Shown here: positions 7,015-14,660 of the stretch, piece after piece
Layout of the letters: every line of letters begins with the position of its first letter
Numbering within the stretch: the stretch's first letter is position 1
Source of the DNA: Candidatus Heimdallarchaeota archaeon
GTDB lineage: Archaea > Asgardarchaeota > Heimdallarchaeia > Hodarchaeales > Hodarchaeaceae
Length of the DNA stretch: 33,836 nt
Assembly (NCBI GenBank): GCA_020351745.1
Contig: CP070665.1
Span: forward strand, 1,321,274 to 1,355,109
Direction: 5' to 3'
Position numbers and translations under genes: made by a program
Notes under the pieces: generated by a model
What the model saw: the letters and a program-made list of their open reading frames with translations, nothing else
Told to the model about the DNA's origin: nothing
The model's database searches: none

Positions 7015-8685
7015 TTGAGAAAAATAGTTGTAAGATCATCAAATATACTTCTCACCTTGGCTGGTATTGGTATATTAACCATGATTCTTGGTGTGATATA
7101 CTTTTCAGGTGCTGGAGGTATTGAAGGTGGACTTTTTTATGGATTTAATTATGGTATATTATTAGCTTTTGGTTTTTATTTATCTTTGATAGGATTTTTC
7201 CCCGTCTTAACGTCATTAGATGCTAGCGCGAAAAATACAGTAAAAAAATTCAATCCTCATTTACTCCTTATAACTGGAATCGGTGTAATTTTCTTGATTT
7301 ATTCGGCTTTAGTTCCCCATATTCTTGCACCATTAACTCCTAGTCATACATGGTTTGATTATTACATTTTAGGTGCTGTGTTAATCATCTTTGGTTTTTC
7401 AACGATTCTGTTGGCTGTTCGCGATCGCGAGAGGCTATGGAATTTTAAAATAATCCTCTTCCTTATATTTGTTGTTGGGATCCTCGTTGAGATCACCAGT
7501 TTATTGACGTATTTCGGCCTTCTAGAGTTCATTGATATCGGAAAGAGCATGTGGCTCACCTTTTACCTTTTTGGAGGCGTAATACTATTCATTGGAATGA
7601 TTCCCCTCTTGATAAGCGCCAGTTCGCGCTTCAGGGGAATAATTCATCGCTTACGTTTCATATTGATTCTGATTGCATTAATCGGTATAATCGCCTATAT
7701 CATTCCTACTTTGGCTCTAAATGAAATTCTTCCTTTAACAGTATTTGATTTTATGAATTACTACGATTTCTTATTATTTGGAAGTCTCGCAATAGTAATT
7801 GGTCTATTGCTGCTTTCAGCTTCAGATCGGGCTTATGACTTTATTTACAAGCTTCGTTTTGTATGGTTATTACTTCTCTTTGCAGGAACTATCCAATTAA
7901 TTATCTCTTTCGTTCTCGTGCTTCCCACTTCTGAATTCATTGGTATTCCACAACTTGAATCCATTCCTTTTATGACAATATCTGACTTTCCAGCCACATA
8001 TGGAATGCTAATGCTGGTAGGAATGACTTGGGATGTGTATTATGTCAATGGAATAATAATGACTTTCATTTCTATCATATTCATTTGTTCCATTGTATTT
8101 TTCGAATCTGAAGAAGTTAGTGTTGATATTGGAGCACTTATGGCCGTTGAAGGTGATAAATTACCTGGTATTGATACCACACCAAGTGAAATGTTAACTT
8201 ATTTAGAAATTGTGAATAGATCCCAAGTAGAGATGATCAAATATTTTAAAGAAGCTGTTAGACAGGACAGATTTCGACCACGAATATTCGAGGCAATAAG
8301 TAAACAATATCAAGACCTAAATAAACTAATAAAAGCAAAGATCAACGATTATCGAGAGAAAGTTCCTAGTAGTGCAAAGTTTTTATTTGATGCTGCATTA
8401 AGCGAAGAACCTACTATAACTCCTTCGGTTCCAGAAGAAAAAGTAACCCCAGCTCCAACCCCACCCCCAAGTGGCCCGCCACCATCTCCTCCTATACCTC
8501 CAAGCGCCCCCTCCATTCCTTCACCACCCCCTGCTGCACCTCCTTCTGCACCCGTATCCCCACCAGCTCTCCCAGCGCAATCTTCTCTTGATTTGATAGC
8601 AGACGCTAGATCTACAAGCATAGCTGAACTACGTGGAGAGATGCTGAAGGAATTGTCAAGACTACGAGAGATATTCAAAGAATAA
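7015..8685 (+). CDS. Multi-pass membrane protein with proline-rich C-terminus, paralogue 1
   Basis: 556 residues, TTG start with AAGGAGAT 7 nt upstream. About 10 hydrophobic segments occupy residues 1-370. They look like five degenerate two-helix units, each second helix reading roughly Y-x-[YF]-h-h-h-G-h6-G-h-h-P-h-L and ending in Arg/Lys-rich loops (RERLWNFK, SRFRGIIHRLR, DRAYDFIYKLR). A soluble helical part follows (TTPSEMLTYLEIVNRSQ to NDYREKV, about 390-450). A Pro/Ala/Ser-rich linker covers about 465-520, and the tail is SLDLIADARSTSIAELRGE through LREIFKE. Function is not recognised. The tail is the part best conserved in the paralogue at 9225-10913, so it may be a docking helix. The basic loops suggest which side is cytoplasmic but do not prove it. 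Confidence 0.85.
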   Translation: MRKIVVRSSNILLTLAGIGILTMILGVIYFSGAGGIEGGLFYGFNYGILLAFGFYLSLIGFFPVLTSLDASAKNTVKKFNPHLLLITGIGVIFLIYSALVPHILAPLTPSHTWFDYYILGAVLIIFGFSTILLAVRDRERLWNFKIILFLIFVVGILVEITSLLTYFGLLEFIDIGKSMWLTFYLFGGVILFIGMIPLLISASSRFRGIIHRLRFILILIALIGIIAYIIPTLALNEILPLTVFDFMNYYDFLLFGSLAIVIGLLLLSASDRAYDFIYKLRFVWLLLLFAGTIQLIISFVLVLPTSEFIGIPQLESIPFMTISDFPATYGMLMLVGMTWDVYYVNGIIMTFISIIFICSIVFFESEEVSVDIGALMAVEGDKLPGIDTTPSEMLTYLEIVNRSQVEMIKYFKEAVRQDRFRPRIFEAISKQYQDLNKLIKAKINDYREKVPSSAKFLFDAALSEEPTITPSVPEEKVTPAPTPPPSGPPPSPPIPPSAPSIPSPPPAAPPSAPVSPPALPAQSSLDLIADARSTSIAELRGEMLKELSRLREIFKE

Positions 8686-8726
8686 TCAATTTTGATGATT
8701 CATTATAATTCTATGCTGAGACAATC

Positions 8727-9126
8727 CTATACTCGTATTCCAATTCATAAATTTCGTCACCAAGACGGTCTATAAGAGAGAGTAACAGTTTTTTCTAATG
8801 ATTTTTGTTTGGTTTATGATTTGATCTAAAAAATCAAAATCAAGGTCTTCTCCTTCGGAAGTGGAAAAAAAGACCGTTTTACTTAACGATTGACTTGGCT
8901 TTCCTCCATGAGTATAAATTCGTAATGGAGCAGTGATTCTTGTTCCCATCTGTGCAACCACGATTTTGATGGTCTTTGTAAACCAGATAATGGCTACAAA
9001 AATACTTATTGAATTTAGAAAAAGGAGTAACAATCTCAGAAGAGTTAGCTCGTTCCATTGTTGTAGAATTATTAACTTCTTTTCGTCCCCGATCGATTAG
9101 AAGAAGAATTTCTTCAATTATTCCTG
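8727..9126 (-). pseudogene. Truncated, decayed copy of endA
   Basis: The minus strand matches the intact endA at 13558-14190. GTRITAPLRIYTHGGKP and DFLDQIINQTKIIRK align with GTQITAPFRIYSRGGKP and DFLDQLVNQTKIDRK. Nucleotide similarity continues upstream past a broken frame (GTAACAATCTCAGAAGAG, GATTAGAAGAAGAATTTCTTC) and downstream through CAAGACGGTCTATAAGAGAG to a remnant of the acidic tail codons. It lacks the first 50 or so residues and an internal piece, and the frame is interrupted. The 5' truncation falls exactly where the second membrane-protein promoter begins, so it arose with the segmental duplication. The longest open stretch (8770-9033) should not be annotated as a gene. Confidence 0.85.
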
Positions 9127-9147
9127 ATTTATAAGAAGAAGAATTTC
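9100..9147. repeat. Direct repeat at the duplication junction
   Basis: AGAAGAAGAATTTC occurs at 9100-9113 and again at 9134-9147. The first copy belongs to the endA remnant; the second abuts TTTCACTAGAC, the left edge of the repeated promoter block. Short homology of this kind fits an illegitimate recombination junction. Confidence 0.5.
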
Positions 9148-9195
9148 ACTAGACTTTATAAGTAAACTTTTGATATAATGATAATAATGGGTTTT
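9144..9195 (+). promoter_or_regulatory. Promoter block of membrane-protein copy 2
   Basis: TTTCACTAGACTTTATAAGT then ATAATGATAATAATGG repeats 6934-6985. TTTATAAG (9155-9162) is a better TATA box than the copy 1 version (TTTTTAAG). AGGAG lies shortly before the TTG start. Confidence 0.55.
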
Positions 9196-9224
9196 ATAGT
9201 ATTGATGATTAGGAGTTTATTTTG

Positions 9225-10913
9225 TTGAGAATAATAGTTATTAGATCATCAAAAGTGCTTCTCACTCTGGCTGGTATTGGTATACTGATCATGGCCATTG
9301 CTCTTCTTTTTTTCACTGGAGTAGCATCATCAGTTGATATTACTGTAGATCCTCCAACTTGGAATCGCCTGGTTTATGGATTTGATTATCGGATATTAAC
9401 TGCATTCGGATTTTTCTTGTTACTATTCCTCTCGCCTGTTCTTGCCTCTTTGGATGTCAATGCAAAGAAGAGTGTTAAAAAAATATATGTACACTTAGTC
9501 TTAATAGTTGGACTGGGCGTTCTAATGCTGATTTATTCAGCTTTGGTCTCTGTAGATCGTCTTACTCCATTCGATTTATTACATACATGGTTTGACTATT
9601 TTATTGTTGGAGCATTGTTGATTATTGTTGGTTTGTCACCCATATTGTTTTCTGTCCAAAATCGTGAACGAGTGTGGAATTTTAAGCTACTATTTATATT
9701 ATTCATTTTAGTTGGACTTCTACTGCATGTCTTAAGTCTGGTTCTTTATAGTCAAACAGTTGAAATACCAGAAATTGGATGGGAAATTCTCTTCTTGTTT
9801 GGAGTTATAATACTATTCATCGGAGTGTTTCCTCTTTTATTGACTGCTAGTACACGCTTCCGTAATATCCTTCGCCGCTTGGGAATTATTTGGATATTGG
9901 GTGCTTTAATTGGAATTTTAATAATCATTGGATCCATTTTGATTTATGCCGACATTGTCCAACTGCTTGTTCCAAAGGAAGATTGGTTTGTAATCTTAGC
10001 ATATGGTAGTCTTCTCACTTTGTTATTTATTTTACCATTAGCAAGTGTAGGGTATGAAATTATTCATAAATTGCGATTTATTTGGTTGGTTACATTATTC
10101 CTCGGAATAATATTTGTTGTCATTTCCGCGATTTTAGTTTTACCAGAATCACCTGAAATTAAGGCAGCAGTCGGAACTCTCCTTGGAAATTCACTCCTCG
10201 GAGCAACGTGGGATATATTTTATATGTATGGAATCATAATTATAATTTTTTCCCTCTCATTCATATGTTCGATTTTGTATTTTGAAACAGAAGAGATAAT
10301 TGGCCCAGAAGGCCTATTGGAAGTCGTAGATAGACTACCTGATGTTGAAACCACACCAAGTGAGATGATAGCATACCTAGAGATCCTAAGCAAATCACAT
10401 GAAAACTTAGTAAATCAGTTTAAAGAAGCAGTCAGAGCAGATAAGTTTCGACCAAGGGTATATGAATCAATTGTTAAGATATACCAAAATCGGAGTCGAA
10501 CCATAAAATCGAGAATAGAAAGTTTTCAGAAAGCTGGGCCACTTGTTTCTGCCGCGGAAGATGTCGAGGCAATCTTCGATGTAGCATTAGGTGAACCTTC
10601 TGAAGTTACTCCACCAGGAAAACCAGTAATTTCACCTACCCCCTCTACAGCCGAAGTATCACCTGAACCCCCGCCCATACCCCCTAAAGTTCCACCAAGT
10701 GCTCCACTCATGCCACCCCCCTCAGTCACTCCACCTGTTCCACCCCCTAGTCCATTAACAACTGCCCCTCCTGCTCCTGGAGCTGCACCCGCTCAACCCA
10801 CTGAATCGCCACTTGATTTAATAGCTGATGCGAGGTCAACAAGTATTGCAGAGTTGAGAGGGGAAATGTTAAAGGAGTTACGAAGACTTCGAGAAATCTT
10901 CAAAGAAGAATAG
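9225..10913 (+). CDS. Multi-pass membrane protein with proline-rich C-terminus, paralogue 2
   Basis: 562 residues. Two consecutive TTG codons (9222, 9225) could start it; comparison with copy 1 (TTG AGA AAA ATA GTT) favours 9225. It has the same architecture as copy 1: about 10 membrane segments as five two-helix units, a helical soluble part (TTPSEMIAYLEILSKSH to ESFQKAG), a longer Pro-rich linker (about 475-530) and the tail SPLDLIADARSTSIAELRGE through LREIFKEE. Identity is high in the first helix (LLTLAGIGIL), in HTWFDYF, in TTPSEM and in the tail, and low in the periplasmic-side loops and linker. Function unknown. rpiA follows after about 20 bp and may be cotranscribed. Confidence 0.85.
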   Translation: MRIIVIRSSKVLLTLAGIGILIMAIALLFFTGVASSVDITVDPPTWNRLVYGFDYRILTAFGFFLLLFLSPVLASLDVNAKKSVKKIYVHLVLIVGLGVLMLIYSALVSVDRLTPFDLLHTWFDYFIVGALLIIVGLSPILFSVQNRERVWNFKLLFILFILVGLLLHVLSLVLYSQTVEIPEIGWEILFLFGVIILFIGVFPLLLTASTRFRNILRRLGIIWILGALIGILIIIGSILIYADIVQLLVPKEDWFVILAYGSLLTLLFILPLASVGYEIIHKLRFIWLVTLFLGIIFVVISAILVLPESPEIKAAVGTLLGNSLLGATWDIFYMYGIIIIIFSLSFICSILYFETEEIIGPEGLLEVVDRLPDVETTPSEMIAYLEILSKSHENLVNQFKEAVRADKFRPRVYESIVKIYQNRSRTIKSRIESFQKAGPLVSAAEDVEAIFDVALGEPSEVTPPGKPVISPTPSTAEVSPEPPPIPPKVPPSAPLMPPPSVTPPVPPPSPLTTAPPAPGAAPAQPTESPLDLIADARSTSIAELRGEMLKELRRLREIFKEE

Positions 10914-10920
10914 GCCCCTT

Positions 10921-10935
10921 GAGGGATCATTAATA
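10921..10935 (+). promoter_or_regulatory. Ribosome-binding site before an AUA start
   Basis: GAGGGA at 10921-10926 is followed after 6 nt by ATA (10933-10935). The frame has TAA at 10870-10872 upstream. No ATG, GTG or TTG occurs in frame from there to TTG 11098, which lies beyond the conserved RpiA glycine motif. Confidence 0.55.
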
Positions 10936-11643
10936 TCGAAAAATGGATTAAAAGGATCTAAAGAGATCTCAAAACAAGCAGCTGCAAGTTCAGCTCTAAA
11001 TTGTATTTCTTCTGACCAATATGTAGGAGTAGGTAGTGGGACAACTATTCATTGGTTAATTTCACTTCTACCTGAAAGTGAAATCTCAAATCTTTATTTG
11101 GTACCTTCTTCTTTGGATTCTCTAGTTAGATTACAAAATAACATTAAACAAAACTATAAAATTATTGATTTACCTCCTCATGGTTTAGATATCACTATTG
11201 ATGGAGCAGATAAAGTCAATCCCGAGAGACAATCTGTAAAAGGTGGAGGAGGGGCATTAACACGTGAGAAAATCATAAGGGAAGCTTCAAAAAAGTTTAT
11301 TTTAGTAGTTAGTTCTGAAAAAGTTGTTCCAAAGCTTCCAATGTTTCCAATTGCAGTTGAAATCCTTCCTTTCGGATGGAGGCATACCATAAAACGGTTA
11401 GAATTGTTTGGAAAAAGAGCTATTCTACGAATGGCTAAAAACAAGCTTGGTCCAGTTATTTCTGATAATAATGGTTACATTGTTGATCTCGATCTAGGTG
11501 AGCGATTTCTAGAACCTAATGAAGTTCAATTATTAGAAGAACAACTGAATACTGTTCCAGGAGTTATTGAAAATGGGCTGTTCGGTCATGCTGCTGATGA
11601 AGTGATTGTTGGACACAATTCAGGTCGGGTTACAAGCTATTAA
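10933..11643 (+). CDS. rpiA: Ribose-5-phosphate isomerase A, near-cognate start
   Basis: 236 residues from the proposed ATA, close to the usual 225-235. VGVGSGTTIHWLI (normally GLGTGST) binds substrate phosphate, DITIDGADKV carries the DGAD motif, and VKGGGGALTREKI contains KGGGG and the catalytic acid (Glu in TREK). VEILPFGW and the C-terminal NTVPGVIENGLF are also diagnostic. It interconverts ribose 5-phosphate and ribulose 5-phosphate for nucleotide synthesis. Starting at TTG 11098 would delete the first 55 residues including GSGTT, so the upstream start is required. It follows membrane paralogue 2 and is convergent with the PIN-ATPase, with 17 bp between stops. Confidence 0.9.
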   Translation: MSKNGLKGSKEISKQAAASSALNCISSDQYVGVGSGTTIHWLISLLPESEISNLYLVPSSLDSLVRLQNNIKQNYKIIDLPPHGLDITIDGADKVNPERQSVKGGGGALTREKIIREASKKFILVVSSEKVVPKLPMFPIAVEILPFGWRHTIKRLELFGKRAILRMAKNKLGPVISDNNGYIVDLDLGERFLEPNEVQLLEEQLNTVPGVIENGLFGHAADEVIVGHNSGRVTSY

Positions 11644-11660
11644 AGAAATTTAAACAGTTA

Positions 11661-13553
11661 CTACATCTGTTTCCAGTATATCCTCACAGTATTTACGTCT
11701 AGTTTTTCTTTAAAGATACGACCAGCGTCACTGCGAGACGATAACTTGATTTTTCCTGATCTAGAGGTTGTTCCTATAAAAAATGGTTTCTTTTTCTTAT
11801 TATGCAAGTCTCCTCTAAAGAACTGGATGTTTAAATTTTTCATTTTTTTTGGAAAACTGATAATCATTGTTCGTTTTCTATGTGATAGCATTGAGTCATT
11901 CAAAAGAGAATATCCAGATACAATAGTATCCTTTTCTGATTTATTTACATCCAATTTAACATGGAAGCTTCTTTCGAGCATCTTAATATTCTCTCCTCCT
12001 CTACCAAGGATTAAGGGAATGTCATTTTGAGCGCATTGAATCTCATATCTTCTCCCATAACGATCTTTGGGAATCAAGACAACAGGTTGAGTCGAAAACT
12101 CTTCGATGGCTTCTGTAATATCCTGAATAGTACGACTATCAACCTTAACCAGATTCAACTCCTCATTTTCTAACGGAATAACTACTGTCTGCTCTCCAAA
12201 AGTATACATCTCATAAACTGGCTCTCTAGTCTCAAAATCCCTTACCTCAACAACGGGTCGTGCTAAATCACTTACAACCAATCCTGCAGGAACCTTAACT
12301 GTCATCTTTACATCCAAAACCCGATTAATTCTTCCTGCTTCAATATATATAATTGTATCCAGAACACTAGGGATCATTCCCAATTCCAATCTTCCGATAA
12401 AACGCTGAATAGCATCTATTGCTGTACTAGAGTGGATTACACCCACTAAGCCGATCCCAGCCAGTCGAAGATCTGTGTATAGCTTAAAATCTTCTGTATC
12501 CCTTATTTCATCAAAAATAGTGTAATCAGGACGGGAAAGAAGGAGTATATCATGAATCTCAGAGTGGGTACCGAAATTCTTAGAATATTGGGTAATCTCA
12601 GCTTTCAGATCTAAATCACGTGGTGATTCAATCGTCTTTACTACTTTAGATTTACTTTCAAAAAAGAGAGCTAAAGCTCTAGTAAATGTAGTTTTTCCTG
12701 CACCAGGACTCCCTGCAACAAGTACTCCTTCAGCCTTATCTTTTAAACGTGTATAGAGGTTGGATGAGAGGTTATAATCCTCAATTGTAAGTTTTTTCAG
12801 TGGACGAGCTGCTGTTATTTCCCACCCGTCTGAAAATGGAGGCCTACAGATCACAATTCGAATATTACCATATTGAATAATAGTTGAACCTCTACGGTCG
12901 ATTTCAATGAAAGTATCTTCAAATTCTTGTGCTTTTTCAATAATCTCCTCACTTAATTCTTTGAGAAAGTTTTTAGTACAAATTTTTTGAGAAAGTTGAT
13001 CGAAACGAACATTACCTGGCGATCCACGTTTTCTAAAAATAGGAACTCCTTGCTTCAGATGGACACTCATGGTTTCTTTATCGAAATAATCCTCTAAGTG
13101 AAGAGTTTTTTCAAGAGTAGGTTTTTTTGTAGGAATATATATAACTTGAATTCCAACTGAGGTTGCGACTAAATGTTGAATCTTATCTGATGTGACAAGA
13201 ATACCGTTTTCTTTCCAGGCAAAATCTCGGATGATGGCATCAATTTCCCCGCTCCGAGCCCTTTTAATCTCAGAAAGGTGTGGCCTTCGTCCCCCGTATT
13301 CTAAAAGAATACCCAAATCACCACAAATCTGTCGAATTATCGTAAGTTCTTTTAATCCTTTGATACCGCTTTTCCTTCCAGAATTTGCCTGATGTTCGAG
13401 TTCTGCAATTAATGATGCATGAATCGCTACTCTAGATTCAGTTTCGATCTTTTTAGTTTCGAGAATGTCTCTTAAACCACCATTGATAATAGCTGATGTA
13501 TCAGGGACGTAAAAAGTTTCTTCCGAGGCTATTGAATATCTTCTCTCCTCCAT
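11661..13553 (-). CDS. PIN domain - ATPase - KH protein (PilT/VirB11-like ATPase)
   Basis: 630 residues from ATG 13553; GAGGAT 8 nt upstream, inside the end of endA, supports this over the TTG eight codons earlier. Residues 10-150 are a PIN nuclease-like domain (FYVPDTSAIINGG with D18; DAIIRDFAWKENGILVTSD). A secretion-type ATPase domain follows: Walker A GSPGAGKTT (281-289) and Walker B YTIFDE (344-349). A KH domain occupies about 490-545 with GRGG (517-520), and a basic tail ends the protein. This architecture is widespread in archaea; an RNA-related role is inferred from PIN plus KH. It overlaps endA transcriptionally (4-bp gap between endA stop and this ATG), so both lie in one operon. 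Confidence 0.9.
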   Translation of the reverse strand: MEERRYSIASEETFYVPDTSAIINGGLRDILETKKIETESRVAIHASLIAELEHQANSGRKSGIKGLKELTIIRQICGDLGILLEYGGRRPHLSEIKRARSGEIDAIIRDFAWKENGILVTSDKIQHLVATSVGIQVIYIPTKKPTLEKTLHLEDYFDKETMSVHLKQGVPIFRKRGSPGNVRFDQLSQKICTKNFLKELSEEIIEKAQEFEDTFIEIDRRGSTIIQYGNIRIVICRPPFSDGWEITAARPLKKLTIEDYNLSSNLYTRLKDKAEGVLVAGSPGAGKTTFTRALALFFESKSKVVKTIESPRDLDLKAEITQYSKNFGTHSEIHDILLLSRPDYTIFDEIRDTEDFKLYTDLRLAGIGLVGVIHSSTAIDAIQRFIGRLELGMIPSVLDTIIYIEAGRINRVLDVKMTVKVPAGLVVSDLARPVVEVRDFETREPVYEMYTFGEQTVVIPLENEELNLVKVDSRTIQDITEAIEEFSTQPVVLIPKDRYGRRYEIQCAQNDIPLILGRGGENIKMLERSFHVKLDVNKSEKDTIVSGYSLLNDSMLSHRKRTMIISFPKKMKNLNIQFFRGDLHNKKKKPFFIGTTSRSGKIKLSSRSDAGRIFKEKLDVNTVRIYWKQM

Positions 13554-13557
13554 TTTT

Positions 13558-14190
13558 TTAATCCTCAATTTGCTCATCAGACGGCGTTAATTCATCTCTA
13601 TATTCATATTCCAACTCATTAGGGTCAAGCTCTAATTGTGAGGCTTGGTAATAAGTAACATCCCCAAGACGATCAACTACAGAGAGCAGTAAAATTTTTC
13701 GGTCAATTTTTGTTTGATTTACAAGTTGATCTAAAAAGTCAAGATCAAGATGTTCACCCTCGGAGAGAGGAAAAATGACCTTTTTACTTACTGATTCCCC
13801 TGGTTTGCCTCCCCGAGAATAAATTCGAAATGGTGCTGTGATTTGAGTTCCTATACGGACTACATACCCCCGATTTCGAAGATCCTTATACACAAGATAA
13901 CGACTCCAGAAGTCATTCTTTTTTTCTGTGAAATGAGCTACAATCTCTGAAGAGGTGATTTTTTTGTTGGTAGTTGAATTGAAAACTTTTATGCGTCTAC
14001 GATCCATGAGAAGCAGAATTTCTTCTGGTTCTAAGACAAGAGAATTCTCTGTAGTCCATTGACCGAAGTAGCCATTATTGAAGATTTCATGAGCAATGTG
14101 ATCGTTGACTGTTAAAGTCGAGCATTCCATATCAAAATATAATATTGGAACTGAAATCTCTTCATTAGCAGAATCCAAGTCAGGGGCCAT
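13558..14190 (-). CDS. endA: tRNA-intron endonuclease homologue lacking the catalytic His
   Basis: 210 residues. The N-terminal domain (about 12-90) has the LVLEPEEILLLMDRRRIKV pattern of EndA. The C-terminal nuclease fold begins at SRYLVYKDLRNRGYVVRIG, an EndA hallmark. Family knowledge gives the triad Y115/H125/K156 in the Methanocaldococcus enzyme. Here Tyr124 and Lys165 align at the same spacing (10 + 31), but the His position is Val134 (GESVSKK). The protein may be the structural subunit of a heteromeric enzyme, with the catalytic subunit encoded elsewhere. An acidic tail (YEYRDELTPSDEQIED) is extra. Intron-bearing tRNAs Thr and Ser nearby show that splicing is needed. It is the first gene of the operon with the PIN-ATPase; no clear ribosome site precedes its ATG. 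Confidence 0.85.
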   Translation of the reverse strand: MAPDLDSANEEISVPILYFDMECSTLTVNDHIAHEIFNNGYFGQWTTENSLVLEPEEILLLMDRRRIKVFNSTTNKKITSSEIVAHFTEKKNDFWSRYLVYKDLRNRGYVVRIGTQITAPFRIYSRGGKPGESVSKKVIFPLSEGEHLDLDFLDQLVNQTKIDRKILLLSVVDRLGDVTYYQASQLELDPNELEYEYRDELTPSDEQIED

Positions 14191-14660
14191 GATGAGTAAG
14201 TACCAACCAAATAAGTGAATATTATGACGATAATATATTCTAAGTCTCTCTTCACTAGTTATATAAGCAGAGGCTTCGTGTCTAGCCTTAATTTCTTTCC
14301 CTTATTAAGTTAAATACTGTAAGATACTCGATAAACGTTAGAATTTATAATTATTATCGGCTAATCACCAAAATGAAAAAGAACCAGAAGGTGTAAGGTC
14401 TGTGAACATTCCGACGATATTGTTTTTTCCAAAGATAACGGGAACTTCAAGAAATTCTGTAGAGACTATCCCTCAATAGCGTTTATTTAACTGGTCTCCA
14501 ACCAATCAAGTTGGATTTTTAAGAAGTTGATTGAAAGAGTACGGAGGGTTTAAATCAGTTGTCGAAAACTGACGACAACGACGTGTACCAGACTTTACAA
14601 ACAAACCTGTTTGCTAGAGCACATATATTCCGAAATAATTAGAGATAGGAGACTGTAAGT
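14191..14660 (+). promoter_or_regulatory. Hairpin-rich leader/promoter region of the uL3 operon
   Basis: 470 bp without a gene, between divergent endA and uL3. TATA-like elements are at about 14480-14489 (TTTATTTAAC) and 14549-14556 (GTTTAAAT). Inverted repeats cluster after the first one: CAATCAA/TTGATTG (14503-14509 with 14527-14533), overlapping the alternative CCAA/TTGG (14502-14505 with 14511-14514); GTTGTCG/CGACAAC (14558-14564 with 14573-14579); and CAAAC/GTTTG (14598-14602 with 14609-14613). If transcription starts near 14510 these lie in the mRNA leader. Autoregulation by a ribosomal protein is a reasonable guess only. GGAG precedes the uL3 ATG. Confidence 0.4.

Noticed and set aside
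8349-8678. Gly-rich minus-strand frame
   Set aside because: Antisense shadow of the proline codons in membrane paralogue 1; the same occurs at 10526-10729 in paralogue 2.
8770-9033. Open 87-codon minus-strand frame between the two membrane genes
   Set aside because: It is part of the endA pseudogene: similarity to endA continues beyond both ends in other frames and the N-terminal domain is missing.
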